Notes under the pieces: generated by a model
What the model was told of the DNA's origin: nothing
The model's input: the letters and a program-made list of their open reading frames with translations, nothing else
Database searches by the model: none
Shown: in pieces, positions 8,485 through 17,555 of the stretch
Numbering within the stretch: position 1 is the stretch's first letter
How the letters are laid out: every line of letters begins with the position of its first letter
Made by a program: the position numbers and the translations under genes
From: Corynebacterium pseudodiphtheriticum DSM 44287
Lineage (GTDB): Bacteria; Actinomycetota; Actinomycetes; Mycobacteriales; Mycobacteriaceae
Direction: 5' to 3'
Assembly: GCF_000688415.1 (NCBI RefSeq)
Contig: NZ_JIAH01000005.1
Coordinates: 372,001 to 436,000, forward strand
Length of the DNA stretch: 64,000 bases

Positions 8485-9093
8485 ATGACTATTACAAAGA
8501 CCTCTCGTCGCCGTACGCTCCGTTCCGCAGCCCTGGGCATCACCGCCGCATCCGCACTGGTGCTGGCCAGCTGCTCTTCTGAAGAAGTTAAAGACACCGC
8601 GGCATCGGTAACCTCCGAGGCTGCCGACGCCGCAGAATCCGCTACCAAGGCGGCTGGCGATGCTGCTGAATCCGCCACCGAAAAGGCCAAAGAAGCCGGG
8701 GACAAAGCAATGCAGGCCATTGACGCTGAAATGCGCGTGACCCCGGACCCAGAAGCTGGTGTGGAAGCAGACAGCGAACTGCAGATTGAACTGTCTGGGC
8801 TGAACCCGGATCAGGGCTACTACGTCGCCATTTGTGCTGACGACGAAAACGACTCTGAAGGTCGTCCACCACTATGCACCGGTGAGCATGGCGACGAAGC
8901 CACCCAGGCTTGGGTCAAGACTGAGGGTGGCACCGTGGACATGAAGGAAGATGGCACCGCTGTTGTCACCTTGCGCGCGACCCCAACCGGCGAAGGCGTC
9001 GACTGCACCACCCAGGACTGCAACGTGCAGTTGTTCGGTGACCACACCGAAGGCTTCAAGCGCGTCGAAGAAACCGAGATCAAGTTCGTTTAA
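8485..9093 (+). CDS. lipoprotein with neocarzinostatin-like C-terminal domain
   Basis: A 202-residue lipoprotein: basic N-terminus, hydrophobic core and lipobox LASC near residue 30, then an Ala/Glu/Lys-rich amphipathic stretch of about 45 residues with repeats such as AAESATKAAGDAAESATEKA. The C-terminal 120 residues resemble the neocarzinostatin-like beta sandwich of secreted actinobacterial proteins: VTPDPEAGV, GLNPDQGYYVAICA, GVDCTTQDCNVQLFGD, with paired cysteines that could form disulfides. No toxin or ligand role is claimed. The start at 8485 is fixed by the promoter spacing. A strong terminator follows. Confidence 0.78.
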   Translation: MTITKTSRRRTLRSAALGITAASALVLASCSSEEVKDTAASVTSEAADAAESATKAAGDAAESATEKAKEAGDKAMQAIDAEMRVTPDPEAGVEADSELQIELSGLNPDQGYYVAICADDENDSEGRPPLCTGEHGDEATQAWVKTEGGTVDMKEDGTAVVTLRATPTGEGVDCTTQDCNVQLFGDHTEGFKRVEETEIKFV

Positions 9094-9177
9094 GAACATA
9101 GATATGGCGGAACTCTAGCAAGCTACGGTAACTAAGCCGCAATCTCGTTTTGCATTGCCTTCCGCATTCTCTTCGCA

Positions 9178-9215
9178 CAGCCATGCTGGTCATGATGACC
9201 GGCATGGCTGTTTTT
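9178..9215 (+). terminator. Rho-independent terminator
   Basis: CAGCCATGC pairs with GCATGGCTG, with an inner GGTCAT/ATGACC stem in the same hairpin, followed by TTTTT at 9211-9215. It would end transcription of the lipoprotein gene at 8485-9093. Confidence 0.9.
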
Positions 9216-9258
9216 GCGTTTGCGCAAGGCTGCACAACGAAAGGTAACCTGGGTTGCC

Positions 9259-9708
9259 ATGAACCCAGTGTCGAGGAAACTGATCAAAGCGCGTTATCTT
9301 TCAGGTCTGCCCTGGGCCGTATTATTTATTGGTGGCTCTGTCGCGGCCGCGGTGTTCTGGAGCAATTGGCTGTGGATTGCCACTGCCGTCATAGCCGCCT
9401 TCGTCCTCTTTCGCATATGGCTCATTCCACGGCAGGTAAAACTACTCGGGTGGAAGGAAACTGAGGATGAACTTCTCATCACCCGCGGCAAAATCTGGCA
9501 CACCTTCACCGTCGTACCGTACGGGCGGATTCAATTCGTGGATGTTTCTGCCGGCCCCATCGATAAACTCTTCGGCTTAAAAAACGTGAAGCTACATACG
9601 GCTTCGTCTTCGTCCGACTCCGATGTCCCCGGGTTAGAAGCTGCCGACGCAGATGCATTACGTCAGCGCCTGTCCGAAAAAGCCCGTGAGAGGATGAGCG
9701 GCCTATGA
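9259..9708 (+). CDS. PH domain-containing membrane protein (YdbS-like, bPH2)
   Basis: A 149-residue protein. Two adjacent hydrophobic helices at about residues 15-55 are followed by a bacterial PH-like domain (bPH2, formerly DUF304): DELLITRGKIWHTFTVVPYGRIQFVDVSAGPIDKLFGL-type features, of which VPYGRIQFVDV and LFGLKNVKLHTAS are the clearest. ATG 9259 is chosen over an upstream ATG at 9214 because TAACCT lies 8 nt before it, compatible with leaderless start. It overlaps the next gene by 4 nt (ATGA), indicating translational coupling to a second, larger bPH2 protein. YdbS/YdbT-type pairs are common in Gram-positive bacteria; their function is unsettled. Confidence 0.88.
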   Translation: MNPVSRKLIKARYLSGLPWAVLFIGGSVAAAVFWSNWLWIATAVIAAFVLFRIWLIPRQVKLLGWKETEDELLITRGKIWHTFTVVPYGRIQFVDVSAGPIDKLFGLKNVKLHTASSSSDSDVPGLEAADADALRQRLSEKARERMSGL

Positions 9709-11285
9709 GTTCAGCAGAAAACCCTCAGCCGCACGATCAGCACCCCACGGCTTCGTACCCAACTGCCGCAGAACCAGCAGCCACACACCCACTGGCTGAG
9801 GCACAAACCAACCAGCAGCAGTGGCACCGAGTCCATTTCCTCACCCCGATCCTGGAATTCTGGTCGGTGTTGGTTGGTTTGGCCGTCATCATTTTCGTCA
9901 ACATCAATTCGACGATTATCAACACGGTCTCCAGTTGGGCAGATGGCGAGGTCCTGACCGACTTGCTCATTGGAACCGCGATTCTGCTTGGCATCGCGGT
10001 GCTCGTCGTGGGGCTATCGTATTTCTGGTGGCGAGCCATGGGCTTCCGGCTTGACAACGAAGAAATCGCGCGCAAAAAGGGCGTGTTTTCTACCCAAGTG
10101 CGCTCGGCACGGTTCAATCGCATCCAAGCCGTCGACATCGTCGAGCCGTTCGTCGCCCGCATCTTTGGCCTCGCGAAAGTCCGCGTCGAGACCGCCGGCG
10201 GCTCGGATTCTGTGATTGAAGTCGAATATCTGCGCAAGAAACAGGCAGAACGCCTACGCGTGGAAGTTCTGCAGCGCGTGCGTGGTGAAAAATCACCCGA
10301 GCCTGATACCTCGCACCCAAGCATCACAGAGCCCGGTGCACCGGAAGCGACGCCAGCAGAAACCCCAGCCGGTGATGCCGCGCAAACACACAAGCCTGGT
10401 CTCGCCCATCCGGCTCATTCGACTGACCAACCGAACCGCGTAATCATCCCGCCGATCCCCACCGGACGGGTGCTCGGCTCAATGGTGCTGCGTCCCAGCA
10501 CCATGATCGCGATTATCGTCGTGCTTTCTCAGCTGTTTACCGCTCTGAATATCTTCTCCAGTTTCGTCATCGTCCTTGCCGCCCTGGGCGCGTTGCTTGG
10601 CCACATCAACAATGCGTGGCAATTCACCGCCACGCTCAACGAGACCGGCGGGCCGAACAACTCGCCGTCCCTCGACATCGCGTATGGGCTCACCAGCAGG
10701 CGTCGGCAATCAGTGCCACTGAACCGCATCCATGCCGTCGAAATCCGCCAACCCGTCCTGTGGCGGCTGACCGGCTGGTGGATCGTGCAGGTAGATGTCG
10801 CAGGTTATGGCGCACTATCTGGCAAAGATTCCGGCTCCACGATGATCCTGCCCGTCGGCAGCAAACAACAGGCCCAACAGATTGCCGCGCTGGTCACCCC
10901 GCTTGCCGACGAGCACCTCACCGAATTTGCCCGGCCAGACGGTTTCACCCGCCCCCGGTACACCTCGCCGAAGCAAGCGCGCTGGTGCTCGCCGATTGAT
11001 TACCAACAACAGGGCGTCACGCTTGTCGACGACGCCGTGATCATCCACCACGGTCGTATCGGCCGGAGCGTTGCGGTTGTCGCCGAGCCGCACATCCAAG
11101 AGCTCTCGTTGCGCAGAGGACCGATACAGGCGCTGCTTGGTTTGCGCAGTTTACGCCTGGACCTGGTCGGCGGGCCAGTGAGCATGGTAGGCGCGGATCT
11201 TTCCCCAGACGATGCCGAGGAACTCCTGGAATACTTGCGCCAGCGCACGTTGCCAGAACTAGAACAGGCGGGGACTTTTCACTAG
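9705..11285 (+). CDS. PH domain-containing membrane protein (YdbT-like)
   Basis: A 526-residue partner of the preceding gene. After a polar N-terminus of about 45 residues come two helices (about 55-75 and 88-108), a first bPH2 domain (EIARKKGVFSTQVRSARFNR, IFGLAKVRVETAGG), a Pro/Ala-rich linker, two more helices (about 265-305), then two further bPH2 copies (SRRRQSVPLNRIHAVEIRQP; GRIGRSVAVVAEPHIQELSL, LGLRSLRLDLVGG). Internal repetition of the PH-like unit is typical of YdbT. It ends convergently with trmL, overlapping by 4 nt. Confidence 0.88.
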   Translation: MSSAENPQPHDQHPTASYPTAAEPAATHPLAEAQTNQQQWHRVHFLTPILEFWSVLVGLAVIIFVNINSTIINTVSSWADGEVLTDLLIGTAILLGIAVLVVGLSYFWWRAMGFRLDNEEIARKKGVFSTQVRSARFNRIQAVDIVEPFVARIFGLAKVRVETAGGSDSVIEVEYLRKKQAERLRVEVLQRVRGEKSPEPDTSHPSITEPGAPEATPAETPAGDAAQTHKPGLAHPAHSTDQPNRVIIPPIPTGRVLGSMVLRPSTMIAIIVVLSQLFTALNIFSSFVIVLAALGALLGHINNAWQFTATLNETGGPNNSPSLDIAYGLTSRRRQSVPLNRIHAVEIRQPVLWRLTGWWIVQVDVAGYGALSGKDSGSTMILPVGSKQQAQQIAALVTPLADEHLTEFARPDGFTRPRYTSPKQARWCSPIDYQQQGVTLVDDAVIIHHGRIGRSVAVVAEPHIQELSLRRGPIQALLGLRSLRLDLVGGPVSMVGADLSPDDAEELLEYLRQRTLPELEQAGTFH

Positions 11286-11752
11286 ACCCCACCGGCAAAG
11301 CCGAGCTGTCGCCACGCCTCAAACACCGCGACGGCAGCAGAATTCGACAAATTCATCGACCGCCGCGCTGGCAGCATGGGGATGCGCACCTGCTCGGTTA
11401 TCCGCGGGTGCGCTAGCGCCTCGGCAGGCAGCCCGGTGGGTTCTGTGCCAAAAAGCAAAATGTCGCCGTCTTGGTAGTTCACCTCAGTGTGAAAGGTTTT
11501 GGCACCAGTGCTAAAAGCAAACACCCGGCCGTCGCCAAGCGATTCCAAACACGCGTCCAAGTTGGGGTGGATCTGCAGATCCGCTAGATCGTGATAATCC
11601 AGCCCCGCGCGTTTCAAATGTTTATCGTCGAAATTGAACCCCAGCGGCTCCACCAAATGCAGGTGGGCCCCGGTTACCGCAGCTAAACGGATCGCGTTGC
11701 CGGTATTCGAGGGGATCACCGGATTATCAAAGACAACATGCAAATCGGCCAT
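11282..11752 (-). CDS. trmL: tRNA (cytidine(34)-2'-O)-methyltransferase
   Basis: A 156-residue SpoU/SPOUT methyltransferase of the minimal TrmL type, lacking any extra RNA-binding domain. Motif 1 is [16 protein letters not shown] (residues 10-25), motif 2 [11 protein letters not shown] (about 100-110), and motif 3 [22 protein letters not shown] (about 124-145), which together make the SAM-binding trefoil knot. TrmL methylates the ribose of the wobble nucleotide of tRNA-Leu species. It is divergent from folD, sharing a short promoter region. Confidence 0.95.
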   Translation of the reverse strand: MADLHVVFDNPVIPSNTGNAIRLAAVTGAHLHLVEPLGFNFDDKHLKRAGLDYHDLADLQIHPNLDACLESLGDGRVFAFSTGAKTFHTEVNYQDGDILLFGTEPTGLPAEALAHPRITEQVRIPMLPARRSMNLSNSAAVAVFEAWRQLGFAGGV

Positions 11753-11762
11753 GGCAAGAGTC

Positions 11763-11775
11763 TAGAATGGTAGCC
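11763..11775 (+). promoter_or_regulatory. -10 element of folD
   Basis: TAGAAT at 11763-11768 is followed by 7 nt and the GTG at 11776. The spacing predicts a leaderless transcript beginning at that GTG and argues against the ATG at 11767, which lies inside the -10 element. Confidence 0.55.
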
Positions 11776-12627
11776 GTGACTGCATTGACATTGGATGGAA
11801 AACTCTACCGAGACGAAATCTTCGACGACTTGAAAAAGCGCGTCGACAAGCTACGCGACAAGGGCATTACCCCTGGTCTGGCCACCGTGTTGGTGGGTGA
11901 TGATCCAGGCTCGCACAGCTACGTCAAAATGAAGCACCGCGACTGTGAAGCTCTGGGCATCAACTCAATCCGTCGTGACCTGCCCGGCGATATCAGCCAG
12001 GAAGAATTGCTCGCTGTCATCGATGAACTCAACGCGGACCCAGCCTGTACAGGTTATATCGTGCAGTTGCCGTTGCCGAAGCACCTCAACGAGAACGAGG
12101 TGCTGGAGCGTATCGACCCCGAAAAGGACGCCGACGGCCTGCACCCAGTGAACCTGGGCAAGCTGGTGCTCAACGAGGACGCGCCTCTGCCATGCACCCC
12201 GAATGGTTGCATTTCGCTGCTACGCCGTTTCGACGTCGAGCTTGCTGGCGCAAAAGTTGTGGTGATCGGCCGTGGCGTGACCGTGGGCCGCCCAATCGGT
12301 CTGATGCTGACGCGTCGCAGCGAAAACTCCACTGTCACCCTGTGCCACACCGGAACCAAAGACCTGGCCGCAGAAACCAAAGCTGCTGATGTCATCATCG
12401 CGGCTGCCGGCGTGCCGCATATGCTCACCGCAGACATGGTGAAAGAAGGTGCTGCAGTGCTGGACGTAGGCGTTTCGCGTGTCGACGGCAAACTCGCCGG
12501 AGATGTGGCCCCCGATGTTTGGGAGAAAGCCGGTGCGGTCTCGCCCAACCCCGGCGGTGTGGGCCCGCTGACCCGTGCCTTCCTGGTGCACAACGTGGTG
12601 GAGCGCGCAGAATTGCATGCCGGATAA
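11776..12627 (+). CDS. folD: bifunctional methylenetetrahydrofolate dehydrogenase / cyclohydrolase
   Basis: A 283-residue FolD that interconverts 5,10-methylene-THF, methenyl-THF and 10-formyl-THF in the cytoplasm using NADP. Conserved features: the substrate-site region [17 protein letters not shown] with Lys in the YxxxK pattern, VQLPLPKHL, the Rossmann motif [18 protein letters not shown], and the C-terminal signature [13 protein letters not shown] 11776 is chosen by the leaderless promoter spacing (product begins [16 protein letters not shown]). It overlaps the next gene by 11 nt, the usual folD-DUF3017 arrangement of actinobacteria. Confidence 0.97.
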   Translation: MTALTLDGKLYRDEIFDDLKKRVDKLRDKGITPGLATVLVGDDPGSHSYVKMKHRDCEALGINSIRRDLPGDISQEELLAVIDELNADPACTGYIVQLPLPKHLNENEVLERIDPEKDADGLHPVNLGKLVLNEDAPLPCTPNGCISLLRRFDVELAGAKVVVIGRGVTVGRPIGLMLTRRSENSTVTLCHTGTKDLAAETKAADVIIAAAGVPHMLTADMVKEGAAVLDVGVSRVDGKLAGDVAPDVWEKAGAVSPNPGGVGPLTRAFLVHNVVERAELHAG

Positions 12628-13033
12628 ACCACACTCGCACCAGGCTGGGCGTCGCACTGGCCAACCAGTCACTGGCGGTGCGCAATCCCTGACGACCCGC
12701 CAAAAGAAGGCAGACCGCAGCGGCCTGGCCAACCCACACGACCTGAACCTGGCTGCCTCCTGCGTGCCTGGTTGGTTGCAATGGTCTGGCATGGCTGCGT
12801 TTATCGTGCTGCTGGCCGCCGCCGCGTGGTTTTTGTTCGCGGATCATTGGCGCCGAGCCACGTTTGCCCTGGGCGTGGCGATGCTCTGGCTGGCAGCACT
12901 GCGCCTGACCTGTGACTCTGCGAAGTTGGGCGTCTTTGCTGTGCGTTCGCGCCGGTTCGACGCCGCTTTCAGCGCTGTTGCCGGGGCAGCGCTGATGTTT
13001 TTATCCGCCTCAGTCGACGCACTGGGTAGTTAG
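12617..13033 (+). CDS. DUF3017 membrane protein
   Basis: A 138-residue protein starting at ATG 12617 inside the end of folD. The first 50 residues are polar; three hydrophobic helices follow (about residues 58-76, 82-98 and 112-130), with the family-like [24 protein letters not shown] region between the second and third. DUF3017 proteins are found just downstream of folD in many actinobacteria. Function is unknown; the overlap suggests co-translation with folD. Confidence 0.85.
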   Translation: MPDKPHSHQAGRRTGQPVTGGAQSLTTRQKKADRSGLANPHDLNLAASCVPGWLQWSGMAAFIVLLAAAAWFLFADHWRRATFALGVAMLWLAALRLTCDSAKLGVFAVRSRRFDAAFSAVAGAALMFLSASVDALGS

Positions 13034-13082
13034 TTGTGCGGTGCAGTTAGTTGTGCGCCGCAAATAGTAGAAAGTTGCACCA

Positions 13083-14474
13083 ATGTCACCAATGGATACT
13101 TGGGAGCCCACACTGGGCACAGCACCGCTTTTAGCCATCGCCGCGGCAGCCGTCGCAACGATTTTGGTGCTGGTGATTTATTTCCGCATCCACGCGTTCA
13201 TCACCCTGATCACCGTCTCCGCACTGACGGCCTTGGCGACGGGTATCCCATTAGCAGGCGTCGTCCCGACCATGACCGACGGCTTCGGCTCCACCTTGGC
13301 ATCGGTGGCCTTGTTGGTCGGTCTGGGGGCGATGCTTGGTCGCTTGGTAGAAAACTCCGGTGGCGCGCAGTCGCTGGCGGAATTGCTGGTGCGTAAATTC
13401 GGCGAAAAGCGTGCCCCGTTTGCCCTGGGCGTGGCATCGCTGCTGATGGGCTTTCCCATTTTCTTCGACGCCGGGCTCATCGTTATGCTGCCGGTCATCT
13501 TTGCGGTCGCACGGCGCCTGGATGGCCCGATTCTGGCTTACGGCATCCCGGCAGCCGGCGCGTTTTCTGTCACCCACGTTTTCTTGCCACCGCACCCAGG
13601 GCCGGTAGCAGCTGCCGAATTCTACAATGCGGATATCGGGCTGATCTTGCTGTTCGGCCTGCTTATCGCGTTGCCGACGTGGTATATCTCTGGCTATGTG
13701 TGGGGGCAGTTCCTGGGCCGCAAATTCCCGCTGCCGGTACCTGATTTGCTGTTGGGCGCGCGCTCCGAGGCTCCGAAGAACCCGGCGGGTGCTGGTTCCG
13801 TCGCTACGATCCTGCTGCTGCCGATGCTCCTGATTTTCGGCAACACCGGCGCGAACACCGCCGCCACCGCAGGCTGGATCGACGGTGATTCTGGGCTTGT
13901 GCAGTTCCTACGTTTCCTCGGACAAACCCCAATCGCCCTGCTGATTACCGCATTCGCAGCCATCGCTGTGTTGGGATTGCGTAGGGGAGTAAGCCGCGAA
14001 GCCATTGAAAAATCCATGGACGGCGCGCTCGGTCCTATCTGTTCCGTCGTGCTGATCACCGGCGCTGGCGGCATGTTCGGTGGCGTATTGCGTACCTCGG
14101 GCATTGGTGACGCGCTCGCCGAATCCATGGAAGGCATGGGCATCCCGCTGATTCTCGCCGCCTACCTGATTGCTGCCGCACTCCGCGTTGCCCAAGGCTC
14201 GGCGACCGTCGCCTTGACGACGGCCGCAGCCCTGATGGCACCGGGCGTGGCTGCCGCGGATTACTCCGAAGTCGCGCTAGCACTGATCGTCTTGGCGACG
14301 GCCGCCGGTTCTGTCATTGCCTCCCACGTCAACGATTCTGGCTTCTGGCTGGTGGGCCGACTGATGGGCATGGATACCGCGACTACTCTGAAGACCTGGA
14401 CGGTGAATCAAACACTGATCTCCGTTATCGGTTTCGCTCTGGTTATGGTGATCTACGGCGTCAGCGCGCTGTAA
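13083..14474 (+). CDS. gntP: GntP-family gluconate:H+ symporter
   Basis: A 463-residue permease with about 12-14 hydrophobic helices. GntP signatures include GFGSTLASVALLVGLGAMLGRLVENSGGAQ-type text, of which LGAMLGRLVENSGG is diagnostic, FDAGLIVMLPVIFAVARR, HVFLPPHPGPVAAAEFY, and VASHVND-like IASHVNDSGFWLVG near the C-terminus. It should import gluconate across the cytoplasmic membrane. GAAAG lies 9 nt before ATG 13083. The gluconate kinase gene is convergent and overlaps its end by 14 nt, so uptake and phosphorylation are encoded side by side. Confidence 0.95.
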   Translation: MSPMDTWEPTLGTAPLLAIAAAAVATILVLVIYFRIHAFITLITVSALTALATGIPLAGVVPTMTDGFGSTLASVALLVGLGAMLGRLVENSGGAQSLAELLVRKFGEKRAPFALGVASLLMGFPIFFDAGLIVMLPVIFAVARRLDGPILAYGIPAAGAFSVTHVFLPPHPGPVAAAEFYNADIGLILLFGLLIALPTWYISGYVWGQFLGRKFPLPVPDLLLGARSEAPKNPAGAGSVATILLLPMLLIFGNTGANTAATAGWIDGDSGLVQFLRFLGQTPIALLITAFAAIAVLGLRRGVSREAIEKSMDGALGPICSVVLITGAGGMFGGVLRTSGIGDALAESMEGMGIPLILAAYLIAAALRVAQGSATVALTTAAALMAPGVAAADYSEVALALIVLATAAGSVIASHVNDSGFWLVGRLMGMDTATTLKTWTVNQTLISVIGFALVMVIYGVSAL

Positions 14475-14982
14475 TCCAGTCCTTCATTGCCTCCGCCACC
14501 AGGGTTGGTGGTTCGGCGACATCAAAACTCGCTCCGGGTTCATCCGCACGCAGCGGCTCCAAAGTAGCCAGCTGCGAGTCCAGCAAATGCGCCGGCATGA
14601 AATGCTTAGTCCGCTCCAGCATGCGTTGCTCCAGCAGTTCGCGTGAGCCTGTGCAGTGCACAAACACGGTGCCCGGGCACTCAGAGAGCAATACCTCGCG
14701 GTAGCTGTGCTTCAACGCGCTGCACGCAACGATCGCGCCGTGTTCTTGTTCGGCGAGCCAATTGCCGACGCGCCGCAACCACGGCCAGCGGTCGGCGTCG
14801 TCAAGCGGGATGCCGCTGGCCATTTTGTCGATATTGGCTTGCGGGTGAAAATCATCCCCGTCGAGGTAAACCAGCCCTAAAAGGTTTGCCAGTTCCGTGC
14901 CGACGGTGGTCTTCCCGCTCCCAGAAACCCCCATCACTACGATGTGATGGGGCAGTGGTGTATCCGGTGCATGTTCAGGCAT
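14461..14982 (-). CDS. gntK: gluconokinase
   Basis: A 173-residue P-loop kinase phosphorylating gluconate to 6-phosphogluconate with ATP, feeding the pentose phosphate pathway. Walker A is GVSGSGKTT near residue 20; DGDDFHPQANIDKMASGIPL holds the substrate-binding residues, followed by DADRWPWL and CSALKHSYRE, all typical of the thermoresistant gluconokinase family. ATG 14982 is preceded by AGGA at 8 nt; an upstream in-frame ATG at 15015 would lack such a site and overlap the neighbouring gene. Convergent with gntP. Confidence 0.96.
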   Translation of the reverse strand: MPEHAPDTPLPHHIVVMGVSGSGKTTVGTELANLLGLVYLDGDDFHPQANIDKMASGIPLDDADRWPWLRRVGNWLAEQEHGAIVACSALKHSYREVLLSECPGTVFVHCTGSRELLEQRMLERTKHFMPAHLLDSQLATLEPLRADEPGASFDVAEPPTLVAEAMKDWITAR

Positions 14983-15011
14983 GTTGGTGATCCTAACACC
15001 TGCCGGGAACC

Positions 15012-16115
15012 TCACTGGCGGCTGTGTTGTTGTGACTCAGCGTTGTTGTGTGGTGGCAAGCCCAAACTTGCTGCGTACGACGTAATCGCACTCGCTTGCG
15101 CCGGTGCCGCGATCGAGATGACGTCGCGCAGGTACGGCCACAGACGCGGGTGGTCTTTGCCGTAGTAGCCTTCTGCCAAGAACGCGAAATTCACGCAGTA
15201 GTCTATGCCGGTGTGGCCCAGTGCTTTCTCGGCAGCGTAGATGGGCAGACGTGGCGTAATATCTTCGCTGAAAAAATAGGTCCAGGTTATCCACCGCGCG
15301 ATTTCCGCCCCAGCAGACGCATTCGCTGAGCTCACCACAGCCTTGGCTGCGGATAAATGCAGGGCAAGAGCATCGTTCAGCGTATTTTTCGCAGCCTTAC
15401 TTCCTGCCAGGCTCAGCGTACGGTTGCTGGCAAGTTGCTTTATGAATTCCTCGAGGTACGGAAGCATCAATTCTGTATGCCCATGGTCAAGGAAATGCCG
15501 AAAAATCACCATCATTTCTTCAAACCGAGCAGTTTGTTCGTGCTTGCCGACGCCCGCGTTCAGACTTGAGTGCGCACCAGCCCCAGATGGCGGGCTGCTT
15601 TCTGTCCACCGCGGCGGCAGAAAGCTCCCGATGGCTTTGCCAAGGTGATCTTCGAGAAACTCCGAAATGCTCACGGTCGTGCCAGTATGCGCCAAGACAT
15701 GTAGCTGTAGCGGGAGCTGGACCTGTGGTTCCCACTGAAAAATTTTCCGGAATGCACTAACGATTTCACTAGGGCTCGCGGTGTCGACGAAGTTTTCTAG
15801 GAAACGATCCTCAGGCGCTTGAAATAATGCGATGCTGCGTAAACCGACGGCGACGCAGTGCTTGCACCATTGGTGCTGCACAGGGCAGGTGCAATAGGTG
15901 ATGGGCGTTCCTTCGACCAGCTTGATGTGCACCTCATAGGGATGGATTGCCGATCCCTGCACGAAAGCTTTAATAGATTTGTCGGTCACTGTGTGGCCGG
16001 AAATTGCTGTGGAATCAATTTTTGATCCCTTGTGGAAGCTTCCCGAATCTGTGTGGGCGGCGATGTAAGTACGAGTAAGGAGGTTAATTAAATAAGACTG
16101 CTGTGGCAACGACAT
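15012..16115 (-). CDS. SWIM zinc-finger domain protein
   Basis: A 367-residue protein with a SWIM finger near the N-terminus: C75-T-C77-x6-C84-K-H86 (YCTCPVQHQWCKH). The remainder is mostly alpha-helical and not recognised. SWIM proteins bind DNA or protein partners; bacterial copies often accompany SNF2 helicases or MoxR/VWA genes, but none is adjacent here. No Shine-Dalgarno is visible; TATTCT lies 6 nt before the ATG, fitting a leaderless transcript. The gene stands alone between gntK and metX. Confidence 0.8.
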   Translation of the reverse strand: MSLPQQSYLINLLTRTYIAAHTDSGSFHKGSKIDSTAISGHTVTDKSIKAFVQGSAIHPYEVHIKLVEGTPITYCTCPVQHQWCKHCVAVGLRSIALFQAPEDRFLENFVDTASPSEIVSAFRKIFQWEPQVQLPLQLHVLAHTGTTVSISEFLEDHLGKAIGSFLPPRWTESSPPSGAGAHSSLNAGVGKHEQTARFEEMMVIFRHFLDHGHTELMLPYLEEFIKQLASNRTLSLAGSKAAKNTLNDALALHLSAAKAVVSSANASAGAEIARWITWTYFFSEDITPRLPIYAAEKALGHTGIDYCVNFAFLAEGYYGKDHPRLWPYLRDVISIAAPAQASAITSYAASLGLPPHNNAESQQHSRQ

Positions 16116-16237
16116 AACTTAAGAATAAGATGCTGCTGCACACAGCGGTCCACGGTATCGAACTTGATTGCTAATCAATGAATATTCTCACACCCGCGGA
16201 GCCCTATGGCGGATAGACCGACCGGGGACGGGCAAGT

Positions 16238-17356
16238 TTAAATACTGTAGGGCTCCGGCAAAGACAACTTGAAAAACTTCCGGAAAATGCGATCTAACTG
16301 CCGGGTTTCCGTTAGGAACGCGTCGTGGCCAACCGGCGAGACAATCTTCGCCATACCCAAGAAGTTGCCAATATTCCGCGAGAGATGTTCCTGCTGGTGA
16401 TACGGGTACAAAATGTCCGTGTCGACGCCAATGATCATTGTCGGCACGGTCGAACGTCCGAGGGCGCGATTGAGACCGCCACGCCCGCGCCCAATATCGT
16501 GCCGGTTAAGCGCCTCGGTGAGCGCGACGTAGGAACCGGCATCGAAGCGTTCCGACAGCTTGATGCCCTGGTATTCCAGGTAGCTATTGACCGCGAAGCG
16601 CTGGGTAGGGTCACGGAATTCGCCGAAGGGGTTTTCGTCTTCGTTCGCATCGGAACCGAAGCGTTCGTCGATCTCCTGCTCGCCACGGTAAGTCAGGTGT
16701 GCGATCCGGCGGGCGGCGCACAGACCTTCGAGAGGGTAGTCGTCGGTGTCGTAGTAGTCGCCACCGTGCCAGTTGATGTCGCGCTCAATGGCGGAAATCT
16801 GTGCGCACTGAATGCCAATCTGCCAACCAGAAGCACGGGCGGATACCGCCAGGATGCATACCGCATCCATCATTTCTGGGTAGAGTAGTGACCACTCGAG
16901 CGCGCGGGCACCGCCCATGGAGCCGCCAATAACGGCGTGGACCTTTTCCAACCCGAGCTTGTCGAGCAGCCGACGTTCCGCGGCGACAATATCCCGGATC
17001 GATACTGCCGGGAAGCGCGAACCCCATGCCCGGCCGTCGGAGGCAATGCTGGATGGGCCGGTGGAACCGTGGCAGCCGCCCAGCGCATTGACACAGATGA
17101 AGCACCAGCGCGAAGTATCGAGAGCTCGCCCGGGGCCGAGCAATTCACCCCACCAATCCGCGACGTCGGAGGAGCCAGTCAGGGCATGCTCGATCAGGAT
17201 GACGTTATTGGGTCCGTCCAACTCACCCCGGAAAGCTCCAAAGACGTGATATCCCAGCGTGACCTCATCCATCATGGCGCCAGCTTCCGTGCGGAATTCG
17301 CCGATGCTGGCGTGGTTCAGCGTGGAGGTTGGGCCAAAAGGCGTGGTGTGAGGCAT
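16238..17356 (-). CDS. metX: homoserine O-acetyltransferase
   Basis: A 372-residue alpha/beta-hydrolase acetylating homoserine with acetyl-CoA, the first committed step to methionine. The nucleophile is Ser 146 in GGSMGG; the catalytic Asp and His are in GVDTDILYP and VGHDAFL near the C-terminus; HALTGSSDVADWW and NALGGCHGSTGPSS are family signatures. ATG 17356 is preferred because GGAAAG lies 8 nt upstream; the frame is open to 17464, but that extension is unrelated to MetX. In C. glutamicum metX follows metY; no metY is present here. A possible McbR-type box lies in the promoter. Confidence 0.96.
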   Translation of the reverse strand: MPHTTPFGPTSTLNHASIGEFRTEAGAMMDEVTLGYHVFGAFRGELDGPNNVILIEHALTGSSDVADWWGELLGPGRALDTSRWCFICVNALGGCHGSTGPSSIASDGRAWGSRFPAVSIRDIVAAERRLLDKLGLEKVHAVIGGSMGGARALEWSLLYPEMMDAVCILAVSARASGWQIGIQCAQISAIERDINWHGGDYYDTDDYPLEGLCAARRIAHLTYRGEQEIDERFGSDANEDENPFGEFRDPTQRFAVNSYLEYQGIKLSERFDAGSYVALTEALNRHDIGRGRGGLNRALGRSTVPTMIIGVDTDILYPYHQQEHLSRNIGNFLGMAKIVSPVGHDAFLTETRQLDRIFRKFFKLSLPEPYSI

Positions 17357-17404
17357 ATCTGTCGCTTTCCGACGTGGACGGTAACTTGCTTCACACAGTC
17401 TAGA

Positions 17405-17420
17405 TGAACAGAGCTGTCTA
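17405..17420 (-). promoter_or_regulatory. candidate McbR-type operator upstream of metX
   Basis: On the minus strand the site reads TAGAC, six bases, GTTCA, against the McbR consensus TAGAC-N6-GTCTA known for sulfur and methionine genes of C. glutamicum: 8 of 10 defined bases match. It lies about 50 bp before the metX start, just downstream of TATAAT/TATAAG possible -10 elements, a position suited to repression. This is a resemblance only. Confidence 0.4.
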
Positions 17421-17555
17421 CTTATAGAATTATATTCTGCTTCCGCGGCGGTGTTCGTCGGCAAGTCAGATGTAGCTGATGTAGTTGTGTTTCAGATCTG
17501 GTTTTCCATTCTTGTGATGTGGCTGACATAATGGTGTGGACTGCTCAACAATCTG

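Noticed and set aside
8406..8720. N-terminal extension of the excalibur lipoprotein to 8720
   Set aside because: It would overlap the promoter and coding region of the divergent lipoprotein, and the lipoprotein signal begins only at 8405.
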